A DNA stretch of 32,413 nt. It comes from Natrialbaceae archaeon (GTDB lineage Archaea; Halobacteriota; Halobacteria; Halobacteriales; Natrialbaceae). How positions within the stretch are numbered: the stretch's first letter is position 1; each line of letters opens with the position of its first letter. Both the position numbers and the translations under genes were made by a program. Shown here piece by piece: positions 24,039 to 32,240 of the stretch. The notes under the pieces were generated by a model, which was not told the DNA's origin, searched no databases, and saw only the letters and a list, made by a program, of their open reading frames with translations. The stretch is taken from positions 1 through 32,413 of the forward strand of contig PUKM01000024.1 of NCBI GenBank assembly GCA_003552325.1. Direction: 5' to 3'.

Positions 24039-24782
24039 ATGCATGATATCTGTATCGTTGGCGGTGGTGTTGCTGGCCTCGCCGCATCGATTTTTACGGC
24101 CAGAAACGGGCTGGATACCCTCGTGATCGACGGCGGTGAGTCGATCCTCGCCCGGAACGCCAGCCTCGAGAATTATCCCGGGTTTCCAGATGGCGTCGAC
24201 GCCCGCCGGTATCTGCAATTGACGCGTAAGCAAGCCCAGACGTCGGGTGCAGCGTTCGAACTCGGTCGTGTTACTCGTGTTACCCCACGTGAGCCTGCTG
24301 ACCTGGACGCTGGCTTCGTGCTCGAAACCGACGGCGGAGGTCCGCTCGAGGCCCGTCGCGTGATCGCGGCATCCTGGCCCGACAGCGAGTATCTCGTTCC
24401 CCTCGACGTTGGCCGAGAACAGCGCGGGAGCAAGTACATGGTCGCCGTCGACGAGGCAGGACGAACAGCCGTCGACGGGATTTACGCGGCTGGACGCCTT
24501 GCGGGGGAACCCCATCAGTCGATCGTCGCCGCAGGGCACGGTGCAAAGGTCGCCCTCGCGGCGATCCACGACGCTGACACCGCGTTCTATCACGACTGGG
24601 TTACACCGGAGGGATACTTCACCGGCCGCGGGCGAGAGATTCCACCCGGCTGTGTAGAAATCGACGAGGACGAACGCAGACGGCGTGATGAAAAAGCGAG
24701 AGCGACCATGCTCGAGTCTCTATCCGAGCCACTCGAGGAACAGCCGACGATGCATCCGTCAGTCGACACGGACACGGTTTGA
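24039..24782 (+). CDS. Small FAD-dependent oxidoreductase (thioredoxin-reductase-like, FAD domain only)
   Basis: A 247-residue flavoprotein with the FAD-binding start [13 protein letters not shown] (residues 4-16), the TrxR-like ENYPGFP at 44-50, and [20 protein letters not shown] at 147-166, which closes the FAD site. The redox CxxC and the whole NADPH-binding middle domain of thioredoxin reductase (usual 310-330 residues) are missing, so it cannot reduce thioredoxin in the standard way. The C-terminal 60 residues are polar and acidic. Similar short proteins are known in haloarchaea as TrxB-like oxidoreductases of unknown partner. It is transcribed divergently from gvpA. Confidence 0.82.
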   Translation: MHDICIVGGGVAGLAASIFTARNGLDTLVIDGGESILARNASLENYPGFPDGVDARRYLQLTRKQAQTSGAAFELGRVTRVTPREPADLDAGFVLETDGGGPLEARRVIAASWPDSEYLVPLDVGREQRGSKYMVAVDEAGRTAVDGIYAAGRLAGEPHQSIVAAGHGAKVALAAIHDADTAFYHDWVTPEGYFTGRGREIPPGCVEIDEDERRRRDEKARATMLESLSEPLEEQPTMHPSVDTDTV

Positions 24783-24832
24783 GCTGGCGGCGTAAGTCGA
24801 ATTGGTATAGCGGGAAGCGTCACCAAACGGAG

Positions 24833-25276
24833 TCAGGTCTGGACCAACGCGACCCAGAAATCCTCAATTTCGGTCGCGAACTCGAGAAAGTCCGCTGGTT
24901 CGATTGGCTTTTGGACGAAGCAATCCGCCTCGAGACCATGTGACCGCACGATCTCCTCACCGACTGTCGAACTCGTCAGGACGACCACGGGAAGGTCCTT
25001 GAGCACGGACTCCTCCTGTAATTCCTGTAATAGCTCGACCCCGTCTGTGTCGGGGAGTCTCGGTTCCAACAGGAGCAAATCGGGTTTGGGCTGGTTCGCG
25101 TGCTCGCCTCGCTGGCAGAGATACTCGAGTGCAGACCCGCCGTTCGTCACAGTATGGACGGTGTTTATCAGATTCCCCTCAGTGAGTGATTCCGAGAAGA
25201 GACGGGCATCACCGGGGTTTGGCTCGATCAACAGGATATCGATTGGCTCGAGTTCCGATGTCGATTCTGCCGTCAT
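24833..25276 (-). CDS. Single-domain response regulator with Glu at the phosphoacceptor site
   Basis: A 147-residue receiver-only protein of the Rcp1-like type common in haloarchaea. Conserved Thr101 (VVVLTSS) and Lys123 (FVQKPIEP) are present, but the phosphoacceptor Asp is Glu71 (LLLLEPRLP) and the acidic pair is EP rather than ED (LLIEPNPGD). Phosphorylation is therefore doubtful, and Glu may mimic the active state. The ATG at 25276 has a TATA-like box 28 nt upstream; a GTG at 25285 is an alternative. No output domain or kinase partner is adjacent. Confidence 0.88.
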   Translation of the reverse strand: MTAESTSELEPIDILLIEPNPGDARLFSESLTEGNLINTVHTVTNGGSALEYLCQRGEHANQPKPDLLLLEPRLPDTDGVELLQELQEESVLKDLPVVVLTSSTVGEEIVRSHGLEADCFVQKPIEPADFLEFATEIEDFWVALVQT

Positions 25277-25300
25277 TGCCACCACTACCTAGCGCAGGAA

Positions 25301-25308
25301 CATAAGCC
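25301..25308 (-). promoter_or_regulatory. TATA box for the response regulator gene
   Basis: GGCTTATG on the minus strand, centred about 28 nt before the ATG at 25276. Confidence 0.45.
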
Positions 25309-25396
25309 TCGCTACAGTTTGAACCAGCCTGAGAAGTAGCCAGCCATTACGGGCCAAACAACAGTACTGCACTGCAAGATGGCCAATTATTACAGG

Positions 25397-25843
25397 CTAC
25401 TCGAGATCGTACGTCTCGATCAGGACTGACTGCGAACCGGATGAATCCACCCAGATGATCCGGAGTTCGTCGGGGCTCTCACAGTCTTCATCAAAATCCT
25501 CCTCTTTGATCGTATCCCCTTGCTCTATGACCCCTTCCCACGTATGGCAGAGTTCGTTGCTCTCGTTTCGGATCTCGAGGTCGCCCGGGATCGGTGTGCT
25601 CGAGGCGAGGACGAGGGTAATATCCCCATCCCCGTTCTGATCCATCACAACGTTCGTATCCGGCGGCGGTTGATTCGGCCCCGACTCGAGCACGAACGCG
25701 CCCACGACAGCCATCGACAGCACCGCAATCGCCACTAACAGTACGACCCCGATCACCGGCGACACGCCACGCTCGAGCGCGTTGTTGGCTCCCTCCGACG
25801 AACCGTCACCTGTTGAGACCGTCAGTGACGAGCGTGCTTTCAT
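25397..25843 (-). CDS. Type IV pilin (archaeal, DUF1628-type)
   Basis: A 148-residue secreted or surface pilin-like protein. The prepilin signal is ERGVSPVIGVVLLVAIAVLS at 24-43, cut by the archaeal prepilin peptidase after Gly26; the hydrophobic stretch (about 28-51) then serves as assembly helix. The exposed part is acidic with a Cys pair (C99 and C121) that could form a disulfide. Pilins of this group contribute to adhesion or other surface filaments. The start at 25843 (MKARSSLTV) has a TATA box 28 nt upstream. The downstream neighbour on the same strand is the response regulator, 120 nt away. No prepilin peptidase or assembly ATPase is in the window. Confidence 0.86.
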   Translation of the reverse strand: MKARSSLTVSTGDGSSEGANNALERGVSPVIGVVLLVAIAVLSMAVVGAFVLESGPNQPPPDTNVVMDQNGDGDITLVLASSTPIPGDLEIRNESNELCHTWEGVIEQGDTIKEEDFDEDCESPDELRIIWVDSSGSQSVLIETYDLE

Positions 25844-25867
25844 CGTCCAATTATTGCTTGCAACGAA

Positions 25868-25874
25868 CAAATAC
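25868..25874 (-). promoter_or_regulatory. TATA box for the type IV pilin gene
   Basis: GTATTTG on the minus strand, centred about 28 nt before the ATG at 25843. Confidence 0.5.
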
Positions 25875-25951
25875 CTACCGACCGAACGGTCTGTCGAAGC
25901 GTTCACACTCGGCCGCCAGCGCTGTTTTTCCCGGATCCAGCGGACACTGAT

Positions 25952-26030
25952 ACTGTCGACTGTACGTCGTCCACGGTTCTTTCCTCCCCGGGTTGTGAGA
26001 ATCCGCACACAGGTACAGCCAACAGCATGA
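25952..26030. repeat. Interspersed ~79-nt element, copy B
   Basis: This copy aligns without gaps to 7531-7609, in the same orientation, with about 63 of 79 positions identical by hand count. It lies between the divergent pilin and coaBC genes. The shared core is flanked by unrelated sequence on both sides, so the homology ends sharply near the edges. Confidence 0.7.
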
Positions 26031-26120
26031 GCCATACGACCGTTCGCGGATGCTGGGGCCAGATTCAGCATGGCGAGCGTGCTGAAGGTATGAACGAACC
26101 AACACTCCCAGACAGCGGAT

Positions 26121-26128
26121 ACTATAAA
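26121..26128 (+). promoter_or_regulatory. TATA box for coaBC
   Basis: ACTATAAA centred about 28 nt before the ATG at 26153, predicting a leaderless message. Confidence 0.6.
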
Positions 26129-26152
26129 CCACCAACACCCCAATGATCGGTA

Positions 26153-27319
26153 ATGACCGATCTCGAGGGAGTGAACGTCGCTCTCGGCGTCTCCGGATCC
26201 ATCGCCGCCGTCAAGACCGTCGAACTCGCCCACGAACTCCGCCGCCAGGGGGCCAGTGTCCGCGCCGTCGTCTCCGGAAGTGCCCAGGGAATCATCCACC
26301 CCTGGTCGCTCGAGTTCGCCACCGAGAACCCCGTTGTCACCGAAATCACGGGGCACGTCGAACACGTCGAACTCTGTGGGTACGACGGCTGGGCCGACAT
26401 ATTGTTACTCGCCCCGGCAACCGCGAACACCATCGGAAAAATCGCGAGCGCCGTCGACGACACACCCGTGACAACGTGCGCGACGACCGCACTGGGTGCT
26501 GACATTCCCGTCGTCGTAGCCCCCGCTATGCACGCGCCGATGTACGAACACCCCGGCGTCCTCGAGGCCATCGAAACCGTCGAACAGTGGGGCGTCGACT
26601 TCGTAGCCCCACGCCTCGAGGAAGGAAAAGCGAAAATCGCGACCGAAGACGCGATCTGTACCGCCGTCGCCCGCGCAACGGGTGTGACTCCACTCGAGGG
26701 GCAGCACATAGTCGTGACCAGCGGGGCGACGAGCGAATCGATCGATCCCGTTCGTGTCCTCACGAATCGATCCTCTGGTACGATGGGGCGAGCGGTCGCG
26801 CACGCCTGTCACGTCCTCGGCGCGCGAGTAACTCTCGTTCACGACGGCCCAGACGTCCCCTACGCCGACGTTCAACAGGTCGAAAGTGCAGCCCAAATGC
26901 TCGAGGCCACACTCGATCTCACCCCCGCGGCTGATGCCCTCGTCTCTGCGGCCGCGATCGGCGATTACACACTCGAATCTAGTCCCGAGAAGCTCCGTTC
27001 CGGCGAGCCCCGAACGCTCGAACTGGAGCCAGTACCGAAACTCCTCGATACCGTCAGGGAGTCCCACCCGGACCTCACGATCGTCGCGTTCAAGGCCGAA
27101 ACCAGCGGTGAGGACGAGGCGATGGTCGACGCGGCCAGGACGCTACTCGAGCGCGTCGGCGCGGCGTTCGTCGTCGCAAACGATGCGAGCGTGATGGGGC
27201 GTGAACAAACACGGGCCCTGTTGGTCCACGCCGACAGCGTCGCCGCATTTGAGGGGGAAAAAGAGGCGCTTGCTCGAGAGCTCGGCGAGTCACTGGGTGT
27301 CATTTTGGAAGGGGAATAA
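26153..27319 (+). CDS. coaBC: Bifunctional phosphopantothenoylcysteine decarboxylase / phosphopantothenate-cysteine ligase
   Basis: The 388-residue enzyme performs two steps of coenzyme A synthesis: ligation of cysteine to 4'-phosphopantothenate with a nucleotide, then decarboxylation with FMN. The N-terminal CoaC flavin domain (1-180) has VSGSIAAVKT, the catalytic His71 region GHVEHVEL, ILLLAPATANTIGKIAS and PAMHAPMYEHP, the archaeal form of the PAMN motif. The C-terminal CoaB domain (184-385) has GATSESIDPVR, TNRSSGTMG and VAFKAET. It is cytosolic with normal length. The ATG at 26153 has a TATA box at the leaderless distance. Confidence 0.94.
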   Translation: MTDLEGVNVALGVSGSIAAVKTVELAHELRRQGASVRAVVSGSAQGIIHPWSLEFATENPVVTEITGHVEHVELCGYDGWADILLLAPATANTIGKIASAVDDTPVTTCATTALGADIPVVVAPAMHAPMYEHPGVLEAIETVEQWGVDFVAPRLEEGKAKIATEDAICTAVARATGVTPLEGQHIVVTSGATSESIDPVRVLTNRSSGTMGRAVAHACHVLGARVTLVHDGPDVPYADVQQVESAAQMLEATLDLTPAADALVSAAAIGDYTLESSPEKLRSGEPRTLELEPVPKLLDTVRESHPDLTIVAFKAETSGEDEAMVDAARTLLERVGAAFVVANDASVMGREQTRALLVHADSVAAFEGEKEALARELGESLGVILEGE

Positions 27320-27348
27320 GTCACAACCCAAGACCGTCGTCAAGAGAA

Positions 27349-27356
27349 TTATATAG
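27349..27356 (+). promoter_or_regulatory. TATA box for the winged-helix membrane protein gene
   Basis: TTATATAG centred about 27 nt before 27379. With translation at 27423 the leader would be about 44 nt. Confidence 0.5.
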
Positions 27357-27422
27357 GTGGCGTCCAATCCGTTAGTCGATGGTGCGTTCGACACCACCGC
27401 TTGTCAACGTGTCCACCTATCT

Positions 27423-27998
27423 ATGAGCCTACAGCGAGAAACACACAGCCCCCAGCTCTCGAAGGGCGAAATATTCGAAGTCCTCCGGAATCAGCGGCGC
27501 CGATATGTCCTCCAGTTTCTCAAACAGGACGGAAACCCCGTCGAACTCGGCGACCTCGCCCAGCAAGTGGCGGCCTGGGAGTACGAAACGACACTCGAGG
27601 ACGTGACGCCGGAACAACGAAAGCGAGTCTATACCACACTCCAGCAGACCCATCTCCCGAAGATGGATACCGCCGGCATCCTGCGATTCGATTCCGACGA
27701 AGGGATTATCGAACCCACCGATCGAACCAACGATCTCAACGTTTACCTCGAGATCGTTCCCGGCAGTGAGTTCGCCTGGCGTGAACTGTACCTCTCTCTC
27801 GGGGCTATCGGCTGTGCGCTTGTCGCTGCACTGTGGCTCGAGATTTATCCGTTCACCCTCGTGTCCGAACTCGCCTGGGCGGGATTGCTCTCACTCACCG
27901 TCACGATCGCCGCGACAGCACACATCTACTACGAGCGGAACATGCGGCTCGGACAGGGGGAGGCCCCACCGGAATTGTCCTACCGCAACGGTCGGTAA
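27423..27998 (+). CDS. Winged-helix domain protein with two C-terminal membrane segments
   Basis: A 191-residue protein. Residues 12-100 read as a winged helix-turn-helix ([20 protein letters not shown], then [36 protein letters not shown]), the pattern of haloarchaeal DUF7344-like transcription factors. Two hydrophobic segments (about 121-140 and 146-166) follow, so the DNA-binding domain is anchored on the cytosolic side of the membrane. The ATG at 27423 is chosen because the TATA box at 27349 would put the transcript start at about 27379, excluding the earlier GTG at 27357. Such proteins may regulate genes from the membrane; no target is evident. Confidence 0.82.
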   Translation: MSLQRETHSPQLSKGEIFEVLRNQRRRYVLQFLKQDGNPVELGDLAQQVAAWEYETTLEDVTPEQRKRVYTTLQQTHLPKMDTAGILRFDSDEGIIEPTDRTNDLNVYLEIVPGSEFAWRELYLSLGAIGCALVAALWLEIYPFTLVSELAWAGLLSLTVTIAATAHIYYERNMRLGQGEAPPELSYRNGR

Positions 27999-28010
27999 CG
28001 CGGATCGTCA

Positions 28011-28019
28011 CCTTTTACT
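28011..28019 (+). promoter_or_regulatory. TATA box for hpt
   Basis: CCTTTTACT centred about 27 nt before the ATG at 28042, so hpt is transcribed on its own and probably leaderless. Confidence 0.5.
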
Positions 28020-28041
28020 CGATATCCCACGCATCCACGAC

Positions 28042-28611
28042 ATGGATCAGTTGAAAGAGTCACTCCTCGAGGCTCCTATCATCGAAAAAGACGGGTATCA
28101 CTACTTCGTCCATCCGATCAGCGACGGCGTTCCAAAGATCGAACCCGGCTTGCTCCGTGAAATCGTAATCCGGATCACGCGAAAAGCCAATCTCGAGGAA
28201 GTAGATAAGATCGTCACCCCCGCAGCGATGGGCATTCACATCTCGACCGCCGTGTCGCTCATGACGGATATCCCATTGACGGTGATCCGTAAACGACAGT
28301 ACGGTCTCGAGGGTGAGGTATCACTCTCTCAGCAGACCGGTTATTCCAAAAACGAGATGTACATCAACGACGTGCAAGCAGGCGATCGAGTGCTTGTTCT
28401 GGATGACGTCTTATCGACCGGTGGAACACTCACCGCGGTTATCGGTGCGCTCGACGAGATCGGTGCCGAGGTCGTCGATACTGTCGCCGTCATCAAGAAA
28501 GTCGGTGGCGAGAACAAGGTCGCAGACGCCGGATACGACGTAAAGACGCTGATCAACGTCGACGTGGTCGACGGTGAAGTCGTGATCGTCGACGAAGACG
28601 GCGACGACTGA
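28042..28611 (+). CDS. hpt: Hypoxanthine/guanine phosphoribosyltransferase
   Basis: A 189-residue enzyme that converts hypoxanthine or guanine with PRPP to IMP or GMP for purine salvage. The archaeal Hpt N-terminus [20 protein letters not shown] is followed by [20 protein letters not shown] and the PRPP loop [17 protein letters not shown] at about 113-129. The C-terminal strand [14 protein letters not shown] is family-typical. It is cytosolic and of normal length. The ATG at 28042 is favoured over the longer frame by the TATA box at 28011. It complements PurF and the phosphoribosyltransferase at 6834. Confidence 0.93.
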   Translation: MDQLKESLLEAPIIEKDGYHYFVHPISDGVPKIEPGLLREIVIRITRKANLEEVDKIVTPAAMGIHISTAVSLMTDIPLTVIRKRQYGLEGEVSLSQQTGYSKNEMYINDVQAGDRVLVLDDVLSTGGTLTAVIGALDEIGAEVVDTVAVIKKVGGENKVADAGYDVKTLINVDVVDGEVVIVDEDGDD

Positions 28612-28704
28612 CGCTGGCAGTCACTTTTTGTCTCCCCAGGGAGCGATGGCCGATGGCCGACTTTATCGCCTGTGGGGCCTCGAGAGTGACTTCGGGCCAC
28701 CTGC

Positions 28705-30024
28705 TCAGTCGTCGGTCGCGGGCGACTCGACAACCGCTGTCGTATCCTGCTCGATCAGATGGCAGGAAGCGCGGTGATTTTCCTCGATATGAATCTCCGC
28801 AGGTTTCTCTTGGCGACACACTGTCTCGAACTCCGCCGATAACACCGCGCTCGCTTCCTCGAGGTCGTGGGCAAACACCAGTTCGATCGAGTCGGTGAGC
28901 GTTTGTTCGGCTGTCCCGTCTGCCAGTGACGGTGGAATCTCGAACTCTTCTCTGAGGCGTGTCTCGAACGCCTCCAGAGGGACTTCTTCGATATCGTCAT
29001 ACCCCTCCTGTTCGGTGACGACTCCTTCGAAAATGGACTCCACGTCGATGTTCTGATCGTGCACTCGATAGATGTAGTCCATGAGATGACGCCACGTTGC
29101 TTGCTCGAACGAATAGCCATCCGGTTGGATAATCTCCGGACAGCGGGTGTGAAACCGACACCCGACGGGAGGATTTGCGGGACTCGGAACGTCCCCTGAG
29201 AGGGTCACTTCGTCACGTGATCGATGTGGGTCTGGAACCGGAATCGAGGAAATGAGCGCGCGGGTGTACGGATGTTGTGGGTTAGTGAAAATCTCATCCG
29301 TCGGCCCCTCTTCGACGATCTGGCCCAGGTACATGACACCGACTCGGTCACAGATTTCACGGATGACACCCAGGTTATGACTAATGATCAAGATACCCAG
29401 GCCAAACTCGTCCTGTAAGTCTTGCATGATCGAGAGAATCTCGGCCTGAATTGAGACGTCCAGTGCGGACACTGGCTCGTCTGCCACCAGAAGGTCAGGG
29501 TTGACCGATAATGCTCGAGCCAGGCCGATCCGTTGTTTTTGACCACCGCTGAACTCGTGTGGGTACCGGTCGGCGTCGGAGGCCTGCAATCCAACTTTCT
29601 CGAGCAGGGTTCCGACGATCTCTCGTCGACGTGCCCGGTCGTTCATACCGTTGACGTACAACGGTTCGGCGACCGATTCACCGATCGACATCCGGGGGTC
29701 GAAACTCGAGTCCGGATCCTGGAAGATCATCTGGGCCCGTCGTCGAAACCGTTTGAGTTCTCGTTTGGAGAACGTCGTCACGTCCTCGCCATCGAACAGC
29801 ACTTGCCCATCAGTGGCCTTTTCGAGCTGTAAAATCGTGGTTGCGGCCGTCGATTTACCACATCCCGACTCTCCGACGATCCCGACGGTTTCTCCGCGCC
29901 TGACACTCACGTCGATCCCGTCGACCGCACGGACGCGTCCGATTTCACGTTTCAGGATGCCTTTCGTGATCGGATAGTGTTTCTTGAGGTTTCGGACCTC
30001 GAGCAGTGGTGTCTCGGCGCTCAT
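28705..30024 (-). CDS. Dipeptide/oligopeptide ABC transporter ATP-binding protein (DppF/OppF type)
   Basis: A 439-residue ABC ATPase. Walker A is GESGCGKS (51-58), signature FSGGQKQR (158-165) and Walker B LLVADEP (178-184). It pairs with the DppD-type ATPase to power peptide import. The C-terminal metal-type cysteines are split: CRFHTRC (289-295) is normal, but the following C403 and C421 come after about 107 inserted residues, so the tail is much longer than the usual 320-340 total. The start at 30024 overlaps the previous gene by ATGA and has GGAGGTG upstream. Peptide specificity is inferred from the family. Confidence 0.92.
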   Translation of the reverse strand: MSAETPLLEVRNLKKHYPITKGILKREIGRVRAVDGIDVSVRRGETVGIVGESGCGKSTAATTILQLEKATDGQVLFDGEDVTTFSKRELKRFRRRAQMIFQDPDSSFDPRMSIGESVAEPLYVNGMNDRARRREIVGTLLEKVGLQASDADRYPHEFSGGQKQRIGLARALSVNPDLLVADEPVSALDVSIQAEILSIMQDLQDEFGLGILIISHNLGVIREICDRVGVMYLGQIVEEGPTDEIFTNPQHPYTRALISSIPVPDPHRSRDEVTLSGDVPSPANPPVGCRFHTRCPEIIQPDGYSFEQATWRHLMDYIYRVHDQNIDVESIFEGVVTEQEGYDDIEEVPLEAFETRLREEFEIPPSLADGTAEQTLTDSIELVFAHDLEEASAVLSAEFETVCRQEKPAEIHIEENHRASCHLIEQDTTAVVESPATDD

Positions 30025-31100
30025 AATCTGTCACCTCCGGCCTCAGAGTGGGCACCAGCCGTTGTTTCCCGGGCAGTCGTTGCTGTACCCTCACCAGCCG
30101 TGTCTTCGAGAACGACAGATGAGTCATACATGTCGTGGTAGTGAATACACGAGACCTCGTGGTCGGGACCGGTAGCCTGGAAGAACTCGGGTTGGTCACC
30201 GACGAAACAATCGTCGATGGCGTACTCACAACGATCTGCAAACCGGCAGCCATCGGGTGGGTTCGTGACGCTTGGTAACGTTCCACCGATGGGTTCGATG
30301 GTTCCGCTCGCACCGGGCAGACAGTTCAAGAGCGCTCGCGTGTAGGGGTGTGCGGGTGAGTCATACAGGTCGTAGACGTCTGCCCGTTCCATCACCTTAC
30401 CGGCGTACATCACGATGACACGGTCGGCGATTTCTGCGACGACACCGAGGTCGTGCGTGACGAAGATAATCGACATCCCGAACTCCTCCTGAAGGTCCAT
30501 CAGCAACTCGAGGATCTGGGATTCGATCGTGACGTCGAGTGCGGTCGTCGGTTCGTCGGCGATGAGCAGGTCGGGTTCACAGGCGAGTGCCATCGCAATG
30601 ATCGCCCGCTGTTTCATCCCGCCGCTGAATTCGTGTGGATAATCGTCAACGCGCGAGGCGGCTTCGGGAATACCCACTTCGTCCAAGAGCTCTATCGCTC
30701 GTTCTCTGGCGGCGTCTTTCGAGAGATCCTGATGGGCCTGAATTGCCTCGCGGATTTGCGCCCCAACGGTGTAGACGGGGTTGAGCGCACTCTGTGGGTT
30801 CTGGAAGACGTGACTGATCCGCCCGCCGCGAATCTTTCTGATTTCATCGTCACTCATTTCGGTGACGTTCTGTCCGTCGAAGATAATCTCGCCACCGGCG
30901 ATTTCGCCGGGTGGCATCTGCAAGATGCGAGTGATCGATTCAGTCGTGACGGATTTACCGCTGCCACTTTCACCGACGATACAGACGGTTTCGCCCTGAT
31001 CGACGTCGAAGCTGACGCCGTCGACGGCGTATACGGTACCCTCGCCGGTGTGAAACACCGTCTCGAGATTCGTGACTGAGAGGAGTGGATTGCTGCTCAT
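30021..31100 (-). CDS. Dipeptide/oligopeptide ABC transporter ATP-binding protein (DppD/OppD type)
   Basis: A 359-residue ABC ATPase with Walker A GESGSGKS (43-50), signature FSGGMKQRA, Walker [13 protein letters not shown] and the switch FVTHDLGV. The C-terminal [15 protein letters not shown] and VSC form the oligopeptide-transport-specific cysteine motif with normal spacing. It energises peptide uptake at the inner face of the membrane. The gene begins 3 nt after the permease stop and overlaps the next ATPase by 4 nt, so the transporter genes form one operon. Confidence 0.94.
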   Translation of the reverse strand: MSSNPLLSVTNLETVFHTGEGTVYAVDGVSFDVDQGETVCIVGESGSGKSVTTESITRILQMPPGEIAGGEIIFDGQNVTEMSDDEIRKIRGGRISHVFQNPQSALNPVYTVGAQIREAIQAHQDLSKDAARERAIELLDEVGIPEAASRVDDYPHEFSGGMKQRAIIAMALACEPDLLIADEPTTALDVTIESQILELLMDLQEEFGMSIIFVTHDLGVVAEIADRVIVMYAGKVMERADVYDLYDSPAHPYTRALLNCLPGASGTIEPIGGTLPSVTNPPDGCRFADRCEYAIDDCFVGDQPEFFQATGPDHEVSCIHYHDMYDSSVVLEDTAGEGTATTARETTAGAHSEAGGDRL

Positions 31101-31103
31101 AGG

Positions 31104-32240
31104 TTAGGTTTCGTGTCGTGGATCGAGTGCGTCTCGCAGGGCATCACCGAGGAAGTTGAACGACAACACGGTGAAAAACAGGAAGATCCCTGGAATCGTT
31201 GCGACCCACCAGGCCGTCGCCAGGTGGTTCCGGCCATCCGAAATGATGCGCCCCCACGACCAGATGTTGGGGTCGCCAAATCCGAGGAAGGCCAGCACGG
31301 CTTCAGTCAGGATCATCACTGGGATGATCAACGTCGCTGCCGTGATGATCGTGTTCGACACGTTTGGCAGAATGTGGCGTCGAATAATGTAGGCCTTCCC
31401 TGCACCGGCGGCCTCGGCCGCCTGGATGTAGGACTCTTCGCTCCGTTGGAGTGCTTCCGACCGCACGAGGCGGGCAGTCCCACCCCAGCCAGTAAACGCG
31501 AGGATAACGATCAGGAGGAAGAGGCTGCCACCGTAGATGTAGACGAGCAGGACGATCAGGAAGAACGTCGGGAACGTCATCAGGAGGTCGACGAAGCGCA
31601 TGAGCACCTCGTCGATCCAGCCGCCCGAGAACGCAGCCGTTGCACCGACGACGCTCGCAAGGATGATGCTGAACAGCGTCGCGATCAGGCCAACCTGGAG
31701 GCTAACCTGTGCGCCCGTAATCGTGACCTCGAGGATATCTTCTCCAGTTCGGTGGGTACCGAAGGGATGTGCCCACTCCCCACCGAAGAAGACCGGTGGT
31801 GCGTTTGGATTACCCCAGTTTGGCTCGGGGTGGCCGATGATGAGTGGCCCGACGGTCCCCATCACGAAGATAATCGCGAGGAAGCCGAGACTCCATATCG
31901 CGGCCGTATTCTGTTTGAACTTCGACCAGTAGTACATCGTCATTCGCTTGTTTTGGTACAGGGGGACGACGACGTACCAGAACAATGCAACCAATGTCAG
32001 GCCAAAGAGCCAGTCGACGTTATTGGGGGTCAGTGACAACTCGAAAAGTATCAGGTCCTGTTCGAGGACCGGGTGACGCTCGGCGACAAAGAGGAAATCA
32101 TAGAGCCAGAGCAGGCCAACGGCAAGCAACGACAGCGTCGATCCGACCGTCTTTCGGTCGAAATTGAACCGCCCCGTCTCGTACTCCTCCCAGTCGATCT
32201 GTCCGATTTCGATTCTATCTGGTGAAGTGTCTGTTGCCAT
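31104..32240 (-). CDS. Dipeptide/oligopeptide ABC transporter permease (DppC/OppC type)
   Basis: A 378-residue permease with an N-terminal extension of two membrane segments (about 33-50 and 77-95) before the usual DppC-type start, then about five further segments. The EAA-loop consensus appears as EAAGAGKAYIIRRHILPN, the site that contacts the ATPases. It forms the substrate channel with the other permease. The ATG at 32240 shares its A with the stop of the upstream permease (TAATG), indicating translational coupling. Confidence 0.92.
   Translation of the reverse strand: MATDTSPDRIEIGQIDWEEYETGRFNFDRKTVGSTLSLLAVGLLWLYDFLFVAERHPVLEQDLILFELSLTPNNVDWLFGLTLVALFWYVVVPLYQNKRMTMYYWSKFKQNTAAIWSLGFLAIIFVMGTVGPLIIGHPEPNWGNPNAPPVFFGGEWAHPFGTHRTGEDILEVTITGAQVSLQVGLIATLFSIILASVVGATAAFSGGWIDEVLMRFVDLLMTFPTFFLIVLLVYIYGGSLFLLIVILAFTGWGGTARLVRSEALQRSEESYIQAAEAAGAGKAYIIRRHILPNVSNTIITAATLIIPVMILTEAVLAFLGFGDPNIWSWGRIISDGRNHLATAWWVATIPGIFLFFTVLSFNFLGDALRDALDPRHET

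Larger units (their letters stand above)
25844..26152. other. Gene-free 309-nt divergent intergenic region
   Basis: This stretch between the pilin start and the coaBC start contains the pilin and coaBC TATA boxes and the second copy of the 79-nt element. I see no credible protein gene in it; the best short frame (26090-26146, 18 aa) overlaps the coaBC promoter. Confidence 0.6.

Noticed and set aside
21641-24782. Search for gvpC, gvpD/E or gvpF-M near gvpANO
   Set aside because: The neighbouring products are a CHY zinc-finger protein and a FAD protein; no GvpC repeats or GvpF/L-like or GvpJ/M-like sequences are seen.
26090-26146. 18-residue ORF upstream of coaBC with GAAGGT before its ATG
   Set aside because: The coaBC TATA box (26121-26128) lies inside it and coaBC looks leaderless, so it is unlikely to be a translated leader.
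31113-32036. 307-codon + strand frame
   Set aside because: Antisense to the peptide transporter permease; charged, low-complexity translation with no promoter.
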